Shown: positions 9,080 through 18,274 of the stretch, piece by piece
Numbering within the stretch: the stretch's first letter is position 1
How the letters are laid out: every line of letters begins with the position of its first letter
NCBI RefSeq assembly: GCF_947503385.1
Contig: NZ_CANNDO010000006.1
Coordinates: 1 to 64,000, forward strand
From: an uncultured Tateyamaria sp.
GTDB taxonomy: Bacteria; Pseudomonadota; Alphaproteobacteria; Rhodobacterales; Rhodobacteraceae
Reading direction: 5' to 3'
Length of the DNA stretch: 64,000 nt
The notes under the pieces: model-generated
Told to the model about the DNA's origin: nothing
What the model saw: only the letters and a program-made list of their open reading frames with translations
The model's database searches: none
Program-made: the position numbers and the translations under genes

Positions 9080-9825
9080 CCCCGCTTGTCGTTGACCAGC
9101 GCCTGCATCTCGTCATAGGGCAGGTAGCCGCGCAGCAGTTCATCTTCCAGCACGAAGGTCGGCGTTCCGGTAATTTGCAACCGCTGCGCCAGCGCGCGGG
9201 TGCGGCGGATTTCGTCGGTGACTTCGGCGCTGTCCATCTGCGCCTCGATCGCGTCCGCATCAAGGCCAAAGGTCGCGGCCATGCGGCGCAGCGCACGCAT
9301 GTTGACGTCACCGTTCATCGCCATCAGCGCATCATTCACACCCTTGTAGGCGTCATCGCCCGCAATCTGCTTGGTCGCCACGGCAAAGCGCGATGCCAGC
9401 AGGGACTGTTCGCCCAAGATCGGGAATTCCTTGACGATCAGGCGGATATTGCCGTCGGTTTCCAGCAGCTTGGCCACTTCTGTGTGGGCGCGCTTGCAGA
9501 ACCCGCAGCGGTAGTCGAGGAATTCGACCAGTGTGATGTCGCCCTCCGGGTTGCCGCCCACCCAGCTGAACCCGTCGTCAAAGATGTCGGCGGCGTTGTC
9601 TGACACCAGGCTTTGATCGGCTTGCGCCTGTGCGGCGGCTTCGCGTTCTTCGAGAACGGCGACGGCTTCCATGATCACCTGCGGATTGTCGAGCAGGTAG
9701 GCGCGGACCTCTTCGCGGAAGATCGCGCGTTCCTCGTCGGTCATCTGGGTGAGGTCCAGAGCGCTTGCGGGCAGGGCCATACACAGGGCCAAGGCAGGGG
9801 CAGCAAAGAGGGTACGCAACATCAT
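9076..9825 (-). CDS. DsbA-family periplasmic thiol-disulfide oxidoreductase
   Basis: 249 residues. An N-terminal signal peptide ends near ALPASA. A helical segment (about 25-75) typical of Com1/ScsC/BdbD-like proteins follows, then a thioredoxin fold. The fold has redox motif CGFC in FLDYRCGFCKRAH and the cis-proline region TGTPTFV. Such proteins oxidise or isomerise disulfides in the periplasm. It overlaps the PEP mutase-family gene by four bases downstream and follows the M48 protease gene by three bases, so the three form one minus-strand operon. A DsbB is encoded far away at 51617-52084. Confidence 0.9.
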   Translation of the reverse strand: MMLRTLFAAPALALCMALPASALDLTQMTDEERAIFREEVRAYLLDNPQVIMEAVAVLEEREAAAQAQADQSLVSDNAADIFDDGFSWVGGNPEGDITLVEFLDYRCGFCKRAHTEVAKLLETDGNIRLIVKEFPILGEQSLLASRFAVATKQIAGDDAYKGVNDALMAMNGDVNMRALRRMAATFGLDADAIEAQMDSAEVTDEIRRTRALAQRLQITGTPTFVLEDELLRGYLPYDEMQALVNDKRG

Positions 9826-9828
9826 CGA

Positions 9829-11166
9829 CTATCTCCGTTTCTTGGCGGCACGTTCAGAGGCAAGGAGCACATCCTGTGCACGTTGCCAAGGGCCGGACCC
9901 TTCGGGCAAGAGCCCGGAGGCCCGTTTCGCGTGAATTCCCGCGTCCTCAAGCCGACCGCGCAGAGCGTAGCGTTCGGCGGTGACAAGGGAGGCCATGCCG
10001 CGTTGTCCATTGCGGGCATAGGCAACGCTGAGGTCGCGCAGCATGGAACTGTCGCGGAAATCGACGCGGCGGGCACGTTCGAGCGCTTGGAGCGCTGCGC
10101 GGTCATTGCCGGTCGCCAGCAGTGCCCGGCCATAGCCCGCCTGCAAAAGCCCGTCGCGTGGCCGCAGCTTTACCGCTTGGGCATGGGCGTTGACGGCGGC
10201 GTTGAACTGGCGCGATTCCATCAGGATCTGGCCCTTGAGGTCGTAATAGAACGGGTCCTGCGGGCGCAGCGCGATGGCTTTGTTGATCGCCGCCACTGCG
10301 CGTTTGGTGTCGGAATTGCGATGTCGGGCGATCGCTTCGCGCATCAGAGCGATGTCTTGCGCGCCGCTGTCATCCAGCCGCCGCAACGTCCAGCTGCCGC
10401 GCCGCTGGAACGCGGTCAGCTTGCCTTTGGCGCGCAGGAACCAGTAATCCGCTGGCGTGGCCCCACCGGTTTCGGCACGGGCCGCGGCGGCGGCGAACGC
10501 CTCAATCGCGCGCAGACGGTCGCGGCTGAGCGGGTGGGAGCGCACATAGGGGTCCTGACGACCTGCCGACAGGGCCTCTTGCCCGCGAAAGAGTTGCATC
10601 ACGTCCAGCATTCCCGACACCGGCACACCCGCACTGCGCATGTAGCGCAGGCCCGATTGGTCGGCAGAGCTTTCCTCGGCGCGTGTGTGGGCAAGAAACT
10701 GGCGCTGTGCCGCGCTTTGCGCGCCGATGGCAAGGCCGGTCGCCGCCTTGCCGCTGCCGGACGCGGCACCCGCAAGGATGGCAAGTGCCGTGCCGAGGGC
10801 CGCGGCATTGCGGGCCGCCCCCAGATTGGTCAGCCGCCGGGTGATGTGTCCGTTGGCGATATGGGCAGCCTCATGCGCGATCACCGCTTGCAGCATCGCG
10901 GCCCTGTCCATCCGCGAGATCAGGCCCGAATGGATGTAAATCGCGTCATTGCCGATCACAAATGCGTTCAGAGACCCGTCATCCACGACAAGGATTTTTG
11001 TCCCCGATGCGCTCAGCCCGGCTGCCCGCAGGATCGGGTCGGCCACTTGCGCCAAGGCATATTCCATGTCCGCATCACGCAACAGGGTGACAGCGCGGGC
11101 GGGCAGGGCCAGCGCGCACAGCAAAAGCAGGATTGACGCCTGCCACAGAAGCCGATGAAAGGTCAT
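9829..11166 (-). CDS. M48 family metalloprotease with TPR repeats (BepA-like)
   Basis: 445 residues. A signal peptide (LLLLCALALPARA) is followed by an M48 catalytic domain with HEAAH at 98-102 and a later E.SAD zinc/Glu element in AEESSADQSG. The C-terminal half is helical with TPR-like units (ALRPQDPFYYDLKGQ; LRPRDGLLQAGYGRALL). This layout matches BepA/YfgC, a periplasmic protease and chaperone that controls outer-membrane protein assembly. It is the first gene of a three-gene minus-strand operon and is divergent from the aminotransferase gene, with 21 bases between the starts. Confidence 0.88.
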   Translation of the reverse strand: MTFHRLLWQASILLLLCALALPARAVTLLRDADMEYALAQVADPILRAAGLSASGTKILVVDDGSLNAFVIGNDAIYIHSGLISRMDRAAMLQAVIAHEAAHIANGHITRRLTNLGAARNAAALGTALAILAGAASGSGKAATGLAIGAQSAAQRQFLAHTRAEESSADQSGLRYMRSAGVPVSGMLDVMQLFRGQEALSAGRQDPYVRSHPLSRDRLRAIEAFAAAAARAETGGATPADYWFLRAKGKLTAFQRRGSWTLRRLDDSGAQDIALMREAIARHRNSDTKRAVAAINKAIALRPQDPFYYDLKGQILMESRQFNAAVNAHAQAVKLRPRDGLLQAGYGRALLATGNDRAALQALERARRVDFRDSSMLRDLSVAYARNGQRGMASLVTAERYALRGRLEDAGIHAKRASGLLPEGSGPWQRAQDVLLASERAAKKRR

Positions 11167-11187
11167 GCAAGGATCATAGGAGACGCC

Positions 11188-12330
11188 ATGCGAACCTCAA
11201 GCCGAAGCGACATCGATCCCTTCATCGTGATGGACGTCATGGAAGCCGCGCGGGCCGCCGAGGCCGCAGGACGCCACATCATCCATATGGAAGTGGGCCA
11301 GCCCGGCACCGGCGCACCGCAGGCGGCGATCCGCGCATTGACCGATGCGATGGCGGCCGGACCGCTGGGTTACACCGTGGCGTTGGGGCTGCCAGAGCTT
11401 CGGGCGCGCATCGCGCAGCTTTATGGCGAGTGGTATAGCATCGACCTTGATCCCGCGCGCGTCGTGATCACCTCCGGCGCGTCAGGCGGGTTCCTGCTGG
11501 CATTCAATGCGCTTTTTGACAGCGGCGACCGGGTAGGGATCGGTGCGCCCGGCTATCCAAGCTACCGGCAAATCCTGCGCGCACTGGGCCTTGTGCCCGT
11601 CGATCTGCAAACCGCCCCCGAACACCGTTTGCAACCGGTTGCAGCCGACCTTGCGGGGCAAGATCTGGCGGGTTTGTTGGTGGCGTCGCCCGCGAACCCC
11701 TCGGGTACGATGCTGGCCCGCGATGCGATGGGGACGCTTGTTCACGCAGCGCAAGGGGCGGGTGCCGCGTTCATCAGCGACGAGATTTACCACGGCATCG
11801 AGTACGAGGCCAAAGCGGTCTCTGCGCTTGAGATCAGTGACGATGTCTATGTGATCAATTCGTTTTCCAAGTATTTCTCCATGACCGGATGGCGGGTAGG
11901 CTGGATGGTGGTGCCGGCGGACCATGTGCGGGTGGTCGAACGGCTGGCACAAAACATGTTCATCTGCGCGCCCCATGCGAGCCAAGTGGCGGCCCTTGCC
12001 GCGATGGACGCACCAGAGGAGCTTGAGGCAAATCTGGCCGTTTACCGGGCGAATCGCGCGCTGATGCTCGACGGACTGCCAATGGCCGGTTTTACCAACA
12101 TCGCACCACCCGACGGGGCGTTCTATGTTTATGCGGATGTGTCGGACCTGACCGATGACAGCCGCGCCTTTGCGGCCGAAATTCTGGACCGGGCGGGGGT
12201 CGCGGTGACACCCGGCCTCGACTTTGACCCGGTGCGGGGACATCAGACGCTGCGCTTTTCCTATGCGCGCAGCACGCAAGACATCGCCGAGGGTTTGCAG
12301 CGCTTGCGCGATTTCATGGCGCGGCGGTGA
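11188..12330 (+). CDS. Aminotransferase class I/II (PLP-dependent)
   Basis: 380 residues. A fold type I aminotransferase with MEVGQPGTGAP, the PLP-ring stretch ASPANPSG, ISDEIYHGIEY with the pyridine-nitrogen Asp, and the Schiff-base lysine in NSFSKYFSMTGWRVGW. LRFSYA near the end supplies the carboxylate-binding Arg. The start ATG at 11188 was taken because AGGAG lies seven bases before it; the frame is open back to 11155, where it would overlap the divergent protease gene. The amino-acid substrate is unknown; Asp/aromatic-type subgroups are possible. Confidence 0.88.
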   Translation: MRTSSRSDIDPFIVMDVMEAARAAEAAGRHIIHMEVGQPGTGAPQAAIRALTDAMAAGPLGYTVALGLPELRARIAQLYGEWYSIDLDPARVVITSGASGGFLLAFNALFDSGDRVGIGAPGYPSYRQILRALGLVPVDLQTAPEHRLQPVAADLAGQDLAGLLVASPANPSGTMLARDAMGTLVHAAQGAGAAFISDEIYHGIEYEAKAVSALEISDDVYVINSFSKYFSMTGWRVGWMVVPADHVRVVERLAQNMFICAPHASQVAALAAMDAPEELEANLAVYRANRALMLDGLPMAGFTNIAPPDGAFYVYADVSDLTDDSRAFAAEILDRAGVAVTPGLDFDPVRGHQTLRFSYARSTQDIAEGLQRLRDFMARR

Positions 12331-12391
12331 CAGGGGGCATTTCCGTACCGGGCCGCTTGGCCTATGGTGGTGGCAAAACAAGCGGGCACCG

Positions 12392-13600
12392 ATGCGGGCA
12401 CTTTTCTCGGCAATTCTGATCTGGCTGGCGGCCTCTGCGGCGCAAGCGCAGGACCTCAGCGGTCTTGCGCGGATTGATCCTGCGGCCAGCGGGATCGAGG
12501 ACGGCTGGTTTGGTCGGACCACCCTGACCTTGTCGCTTAGTCAGGGCGTGCCGTTCCGCGTCTTTACCCTCGACAATCCGGCGCGGCTTGTGGCGGATTT
12601 CCGGGAGGTCGATTTCGAAGGCATCGTGCGCAGCGACTTGCTGGCGGAGGCAGGCCGCGTCGCGGACGTGCGCTTTGGTGTGTTCAAGCCCGGCTGGTCG
12701 CGGCTGGTGCTGGATCTGAATGCGCCGATGCTGCCCACGTCCATCGGGATGCCGGTGGACCAGAGCAATGGGCGCGCCACGTTGAACATAACGCTCAAAG
12801 CCGTTGATGCGGATGCATTTTCTGCCAAGGCGCGCGCGCCGGACGATGCGGGATGGGGCGTGCAGGCTGCGGCGGCACCGGCTCCGGCTGCGCCGGACAG
12901 CTTTGTCGTGGTGATTGATCCCGGCCACGGTGGCATCGACCCCGGTGCGGTGCGGGAAAGCACCAGTGAAAAGGAGTTGATGCTGAGCATTGGCCGCGAT
13001 TTGCGAGATGCATTGCGCCGGGCAGGTGGGGTTGAGGTTGTGATGACGCGGGACGAAGATGTGTTTGTGTCGTTGCCGGGTCGCGTGGCGCTGGCCCATC
13101 AGGTTGGCGCGGATGCGTTCGTATCCTTGCACGCTGACGCGCTCAGTCAGGGGCAGGCGCGGGGGGCCACCGTCTACACCCTGTCCGACGAGGCAAGCGA
13201 TGCGGCCTCTGCCCAACTGGCCGCACAGCATGACCGGTCTGACATTCTGGCGGGCATTGATCTAAGCGGTGCAGATGATGAGGTGGCCACCGTCCTGATG
13301 GAGATTGCGCGCACCGAGACGATGCCGCGCACTGACACGCTGGCCACAGCCCTGATCAACGCGATGCGCGCCGCCGGTGGCCCGATGAACAAGCGCCCGC
13401 GCCGCGAAGCCGGGTTTTCCGTGTTGAAAAGCGCCGATATCCCGTCCGTTCTGGTTGAGGTCGGGTTTTTGTCCGACGCCCGCGATCTGGCCAATTTGCG
13501 CGATCCGGTGTGGCGCGCGGTGATGGTGGAGGCGCTGGCGGGTGGCATCCTCGCATGGCGCGACACGGACGCGGCCACGCGGCCCCTGATCCGCCAGTAA
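12392..13600 (+). CDS. N-acetylmuramoyl-L-alanine amidase (AmiC type)
   Basis: 402 residues. A signal peptide ends at AAQAQ (about residue 20). An AMIN domain (about 25-140) follows for septal or cell-wall targeting, then an Amidase_3 zinc domain. In the latter VIDPGHGGIDPGA gives the first zinc His, SLHADA another, and VEVGFLSD the catalytic Glu near the end. The enzyme splits peptide stems from muramic acid during cell separation. The ATG at 12392 was chosen because it opens a proper signal peptide; the frame is open further up but would overlap the aminotransferase gene. PBP1a follows 99 bases downstream. Confidence 0.93.
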   Translation: MRALFSAILIWLAASAAQAQDLSGLARIDPAASGIEDGWFGRTTLTLSLSQGVPFRVFTLDNPARLVADFREVDFEGIVRSDLLAEAGRVADVRFGVFKPGWSRLVLDLNAPMLPTSIGMPVDQSNGRATLNITLKAVDADAFSAKARAPDDAGWGVQAAAAPAPAAPDSFVVVIDPGHGGIDPGAVRESTSEKELMLSIGRDLRDALRRAGGVEVVMTRDEDVFVSLPGRVALAHQVGADAFVSLHADALSQGQARGATVYTLSDEASDAASAQLAAQHDRSDILAGIDLSGADDEVATVLMEIARTETMPRTDTLATALINAMRAAGGPMNKRPRREAGFSVLKSADIPSVLVEVGFLSDARDLANLRDPVWRAVMVEALAGGILAWRDTDAATRPLIRQ

Positions 13601-13699
13601 CATCGGCGGCATCTTGCATGGGCAACCTTTTGACGATGCCTGCGCAAAGGCGTATGTTGAAGCCCAATAAAAACGCAGTTCATGCACAGGCGGGCGGCC

Positions 13700-16207
13700 A
13701 TGTTCCGGTTCATTCTTTCCTTCTTTGGCGGGATATTCACCACGATCACGATGGGGGCCATGATGGTCGCCCTGTCGATTGGTGCCGTGTTCTGGATGTA
13801 TGGGCGCGACCTGCCCAGCCATGAGAGCCTTGCGCAGTACCAACCCGCAACCATCAGCCGCATCTATTCCGGCGAAGGTCAGATCATTGACGAGTTTGCG
13901 CAGGAGCGTCGCCTGTTTGCGCCCGCCGACACGATCCCCGATCTGGTCAAACAGGCATTCATCAGCGCCGAGGACAAGAATTTCTACACCCACGAAGGCT
14001 ACGATCTGCGGGGCATCGGCTCTGCCGCCTATGACGCGATCCGGTCGCGAGGGCAGGACGTACGCGGCGCCTCGACCATCACGCAACAGGTGATGAAGAA
14101 CTTTCTGCTGTCGGGCGACCGGCAGGCCGAACGCAAGATCAAGGAAATCATCCTCGCCGCCCGTGTCGAAGAGGCGTTGAGCAAGGAAAAGATCCTCGAA
14201 CTGTACATGAACGAGATTTTCCTTGGGCAGAACTCCTATGGCGTTGCGGCAGCCTCGCAGACCTATTTCAACAAGAAGCTGAGTGATCTGGCCCCGCATG
14301 AGGCGGCATTCCTTGCGTCCCTGCCCAAAGCGCCGTCCGATTTCCACCCCGTGCGGCGCAAGGACCGGCTGATGGCGCGCCGGAACTTCGTGCTCAAGGA
14401 GATGTATGAAAACGGGTATATCACGCGCGCGGAATATGAGAGCGAGCGGGCGATGCCGCTGAAATCTGTGCAGAACGGTGATTTCGAGAGCTTCAAGGCG
14501 GAACTGCCGCCGCGTGATTATTTCACCGACGAAATCCGTCGCCAGCTGAGTGAGGATTTTGGCGAAGGCGAATTCTTTACCGGCGGCTACACCGTGCGCG
14601 CGACCATTGACGCGGAGATGCAGCCCTTTGCGGCGCGTGCCCTGCGCCGCAAGCTCGAGGATTATGATCGCAATCAGGGCGAATGGCGTGGCACCGGCAA
14701 GAAGCTGGAAGGGGCGGATCTGGAAAACTGGGCCGTGACGCTGCCTGCGCTGACCGTGGCGCGCGACATCGACCTGAATGGGGTGTGGCGCCCGGCAGTG
14801 GTGCTGGCGGTCGAGGACCAACAGCTCCGCGTCGGCATCGAAGGCTGGACCGAGGAGGAGCCGGCACCTGTGGTGCCGCGCGAGGACATCAAATGGCTCA
14901 AGGGCAACTTCGTTGACAATTTCGAGGTTGGGGACGTGGTGCATGTGCGCGCCATGACCGCCGACGGTGACGGGTCGTTCCTTCGTTGGAGCCTGCGGCA
15001 GGTGCCCAAGGTGCAGGGCGGGTTTGTGGCGATGGACGTCAACACGGGCCGCGTGATCGCCATGCAGGGCGGGTTCAGCTACCAGCATTCGGTGTTCAAC
15101 CGCGCCACGCAGGCAAAACGTCAGCCCGGTTCCAGCTTCAAACCCTTTGTCTATGCCGCAGCACTGGACAGTGGCTACACGCCAGCCACCATCGTGGTCG
15201 ATGCGCCCATCGAGGTGAACACGCCGCAGGGTTTGTGGCGGCCCAAGAACTCGTCCAACAAGTTTTACGGGCCCACGCCGTTGCGCACGGGCATCGAACA
15301 GTCAAGAAACCTGATGACCATCCGTCTGGCCGAGGAGGTCGGGATGGAAGTGGTGGCAAGCTATGCCGAAGAATTTGGGGTCTATGACCGGATGCGGCCC
15401 TTCCTTGCCAATTCGCTGGGGGCCGAAGAGACGACGCTGTACCAGATGGTGTCGGCCTATGCGATGTTTGCCAACGGTGGCGAACGGGTGCGGCCGACGC
15501 TGGTGGACCGCGTGCAGGACCGGTTTGGCCGCACGGTCTATCGCCACGACCAGCGCGATTGCGAGGAATGCACCCGACTGGCGAGCCTCGACCCCGGGTT
15601 CAGCCCCAAGATTGTGTCGAACCGGGAACGGGTCATGGACCCGGTCACGGCCTATCAGCTGACGTCGATGATGAAGGGCGTGGTGGATCGTGGCACCGCC
15701 CGGTCGATCAAGCTGCCGGTGCCGATCGCAGGCAAGACGGGCACAACCAACGACACCAAGGACGTGTGGTTCGTGGGCTTTTCCAGCAATATCGTGGCGG
15801 GCTGCTATATCGGTTATGACCAGCCTCAGCCCTTGGGCGGATCGGTGTCGAGCGGACGCACCTGTGGCGGCGTGTTTGCGGATTTTATGGGGGAGGCCAT
15901 CAAGAAATACGGTGGCGGGGCCTTTGAAGTGCCGGAGCAATGTGAATTCAAAAAGATCGACCGGTTCACCGGTTCGCGGCTGAGTGCCGAGGCGTCGGGC
16001 GACAATGTCGTGGCCGAATGTTTCCGCGAGGGCGAAGAGCCGATCTTTGGCATCACCTTTGACGGTGGGTTTGCCATGGGTGCGGACCTGCCGCTGTTCG
16101 AAGAGGCGGGCGGCGGGGGCCGGCAGGTCACAACGTCGACCGGGAAAAAGGCCGTGGTGGGCAACAAGGCCAATTTTGGCACGCTCAGCTCGGGTGGTCT
16201 GTATTGA
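13700..16207 (+). CDS. mrcA: Penicillin-binding protein 1A (bifunctional transglycosylase/transpeptidase)
   Basis: 835 residues from the chosen start. One N-terminal membrane anchor (about 8-33) comes first. The GT51 glycosyltransferase domain has EDKNFYTHEGYD (catalytic Glu91), then TITQQ and EIFLGQNSYG. An OB-like insert follows, then the transpeptidase with SSFK in QPGSSFKPFVY, SRN in EQSRNLM and KTGTTN. It polymerises and cross-links peptidoglycan. An ATG at 13682 is also in frame; 13700 is preferred because AGGCGGG lies upstream and the MFRFILSFFGGIF start looks typical of related proteins (from memory). Confidence 0.95.
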   Translation: MFRFILSFFGGIFTTITMGAMMVALSIGAVFWMYGRDLPSHESLAQYQPATISRIYSGEGQIIDEFAQERRLFAPADTIPDLVKQAFISAEDKNFYTHEGYDLRGIGSAAYDAIRSRGQDVRGASTITQQVMKNFLLSGDRQAERKIKEIILAARVEEALSKEKILELYMNEIFLGQNSYGVAAASQTYFNKKLSDLAPHEAAFLASLPKAPSDFHPVRRKDRLMARRNFVLKEMYENGYITRAEYESERAMPLKSVQNGDFESFKAELPPRDYFTDEIRRQLSEDFGEGEFFTGGYTVRATIDAEMQPFAARALRRKLEDYDRNQGEWRGTGKKLEGADLENWAVTLPALTVARDIDLNGVWRPAVVLAVEDQQLRVGIEGWTEEEPAPVVPREDIKWLKGNFVDNFEVGDVVHVRAMTADGDGSFLRWSLRQVPKVQGGFVAMDVNTGRVIAMQGGFSYQHSVFNRATQAKRQPGSSFKPFVYAAALDSGYTPATIVVDAPIEVNTPQGLWRPKNSSNKFYGPTPLRTGIEQSRNLMTIRLAEEVGMEVVASYAEEFGVYDRMRPFLANSLGAEETTLYQMVSAYAMFANGGERVRPTLVDRVQDRFGRTVYRHDQRDCEECTRLASLDPGFSPKIVSNRERVMDPVTAYQLTSMMKGVVDRGTARSIKLPVPIAGKTGTTNDTKDVWFVGFSSNIVAGCYIGYDQPQPLGGSVSSGRTCGGVFADFMGEAIKKYGGGAFEVPEQCEFKKIDRFTGSRLSAEASGDNVVAECFREGEEPIFGITFDGGFAMGADLPLFEEAGGGGRQVTTSTGKKAVVGNKANFGTLSSGGLY

Positions 16208-16341
16208 GGATGGCATGTGACGCGCGTGTCCGGGCCTGCGCCCGGCCACGACGCCCCACCCGCCATCCCTTTTGGCGTTGCTCTGGCTTGTGACCGCCCG
16301 GACCATCCGCTATTCGAAGGCTCTGTAAGAGGAAGGGTCTC

Positions 16342-17466
16342 ATGCGCGCCGAAGTTCAGAACACCGTGGAAGAGATTGAAAAATCGCTTGATCTGCTGGC
16401 GCAGCGTCTGGACGTGGACACCGCTCAGCATCGGCTTGAGGAATTCAACGCACGTGTTGAGGACCCAAACCTGTGGGACAATCCGGACGCTGCGCAAAAA
16501 CTGATGCGCGAGCGGCAGATGCTGGTCGACGCGATGGACACGCACGCGCAGATCAAGCAAGACCTTGCCGACAACATCGAGTTGATCGCGTTGGGCGAGA
16601 TGGAAGAAGACGCAGAGGTGGTGGGGGACGCCGAGGCCGCTCTGAAGTCGCTGGCCGTTTTGGCGGCGCAAAAGGAGTTGGAGGCGCTGCTGGACGGGGA
16701 GGCCGACGGCAACGACACCTTTCTTGAGATTAACGCGGGCGCAGGTGGTACCGAAAGCTGCGACTGGGCATCAATGCTGGCGCGGATGTATGTCCGCTGG
16801 GCGGAGAAGAAGGGCTATAACGTCGAGTTGCAGGCCGAACAGGGCGGCGACGAGGCGGGGATCAAATCCGCAACCTACAAGATCACCGGCCAAAATGCCT
16901 ATGGCTGGCTGAAATCGGAAAGCGGCGTGCATCGGCTGGTGCGCATTTCGCCCTACGATTCGGCGGCTAAGCGGCATACCTCGTTCAGTTCGGTCTGGGT
17001 CTATCCGGTTGTGGACGACAACATTGAGGTGGAGGTGAACCCCGCCGACATCCGCATCGACACCTACCGGTCTTCGGGCGCGGGTGGCCAGCACGTCAAC
17101 ACCACCGACTCGGCAGTGCGGATCACGCACCATCCCACGGGTATCGTGGTGACCTCGTCCGAGAAATCGCAGCACCAAAACCGGGACATCGCGATGAAGG
17201 CACTGAAGAGCCGCCTTTATCAGTTGGAACTGGAGCGCCGCACCGCCGACATCAACGCGGCCCACGAAGCCAAGGGAGATGCAGGCTGGGGCAACCAGAT
17301 CCGGTCTTACGTGCTGCAACCCTACCAGATGGTGAAGGACCTGCGCACCAATCACGAGACGTCCGATACCAAAGGTGTGCTGGATGGTGATCTTGACGGG
17401 TTCATGGCCGCCACGCTGGCCATGGATGTCAGTGGCAAGACCCGGGCCGAGGCGCAGGGTGACTAG
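16342..17466 (+). CDS. prfB: Peptide chain release factor 2
   Basis: 374 residues. It terminates translation at UGA and UAA. The GGQ motif is in [13 protein letters not shown]. The codon-recognition tripeptide region reads [17 protein letters not shown] in place of the SPF of Escherichia coli. The N-terminus runs uninterrupted from [16 protein letters not shown], so the programmed +1 frameshift found in many bacterial prfB genes is absent. Upstream is PBP1a (134 bases away); the next gene begins inside the last codons of prfB. Confidence 0.96.
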   Translation: MRAEVQNTVEEIEKSLDLLAQRLDVDTAQHRLEEFNARVEDPNLWDNPDAAQKLMRERQMLVDAMDTHAQIKQDLADNIELIALGEMEEDAEVVGDAEAALKSLAVLAAQKELEALLDGEADGNDTFLEINAGAGGTESCDWASMLARMYVRWAEKKGYNVELQAEQGGDEAGIKSATYKITGQNAYGWLKSESGVHRLVRISPYDSAAKRHTSFSSVWVYPVVDDNIEVEVNPADIRIDTYRSSGAGGQHVNTTDSAVRITHHPTGIVVTSSEKSQHQNRDIAMKALKSRLYQLELERRTADINAAHEAKGDAGWGNQIRSYVLQPYQMVKDLRTNHETSDTKGVLDGDLDGFMAATLAMDVSGKTRAEAQGD

Positions 17467-18274
17467 GGCGCTTGCCCTGATTGTTTCCATTGCCATGCAG
17501 GGCGGTGCGGCGTTTGGGCAGGTAGCACATGACCAGCCCGTCTTATCGACATACCTTGGCCAGCAAGGCTGCGTGATTGGCCCCGCAACTGCGGCGCAGG
17601 CCAAAGCGGAAGGATTTGACGCGGGCCAGATCGCGGCGCTGTCATCGCGCGGGCAACCGCTGGCGGGCGGCCACGTGTTGCTGGCTGCGGACATCTGTAC
17701 CATCACATTTCCCACAGTGACAGGCGCACCCGCTTTGACCGATCCGGACGTGCTGCGCGCCTTTGTTTCATATGATGACGGATCGGGTGCGGTGGACCCG
17801 GGCTGTGTGCTGGACCGCGCGACGTTCGATGACTGGATGCCGCTGGCCAAGGGATGGACCGAAGAGGAAACGGCCCTGGCCTATGGGCGCATGGTCGCGG
17901 CAGGGCTGATATCGGGCGATCTGCGATTTTACAGTGACGACATTCTGGTCACGCCGCCGGGCTTGCAACTGACCAGCGGGCGATGTGCGGGGCTGGCCTC
18001 TGCGGCCAATTTGCGGGCGACGCATGATGAGCTTGTGGTATGGTTCGACCCATTTGTGCGTGCTGTGGGTCCACGGACGCCGTGCCGGAATGGGGTCACA
18101 TTTCTGGATGGGGATGGGTTTGGCGTGCCCAACGATCTGACCGGGGGCACCCATAAAAACGCGTGGCTTGCGTTCGAGATATGGCTGATCGCCCATGGGG
18201 GCGGCTGGTACAGTTTTGACGGGGCGACGGATCGCGGCACGCCACGTCCGCCTGCCTGTGGATCAATACCGTGA
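17459..18274 (+). CDS. Exported cysteine-containing protein of unknown function
   Basis: 271 residues from a GTG at 17459. It overlaps the prfB end by eight bases and is chosen because it opens a good signal peptide ([19 protein letters not shown], cleavage near residue 20). Six cysteines follow in the mature part, an even number that fits disulfide bonding in the periplasm. I do not recognise the family. The stop overlaps the GTG start of the amidase gene by four bases, so prfB, this gene and the amidase are probably co-transcribed. Confidence 0.7.
   Translation: MTRALALIVSIAMQGGAAFGQVAHDQPVLSTYLGQQGCVIGPATAAQAKAEGFDAGQIAALSSRGQPLAGGHVLLAADICTITFPTVTGAPALTDPDVLRAFVSYDDGSGAVDPGCVLDRATFDDWMPLAKGWTEEETALAYGRMVAAGLISGDLRFYSDDILVTPPGLQLTSGRCAGLASAANLRATHDELVVWFDPFVRAVGPRTPCRNGVTFLDGDGFGVPNDLTGGTHKNAWLAFEIWLIAHGGGWYSFDGATDRGTPRPPACGSIP

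Noticed and set aside
13262-15088. A 608-codon minus-strand frame over PBP1a
   Set aside because: Antisense shadow in GC-rich sequence; the sense strand has complete PBP1a motifs.
16230-16245. Short GC hairpin between PBP1a and prfB
   Set aside because: Only six base pairs with no T run; such hairpins occur by chance at this GC content.
16342-16430. Programmed frameshift site in prfB
   Set aside because: The frame is uninterrupted through the N-terminal region and no CTT-TGA slip site was found.
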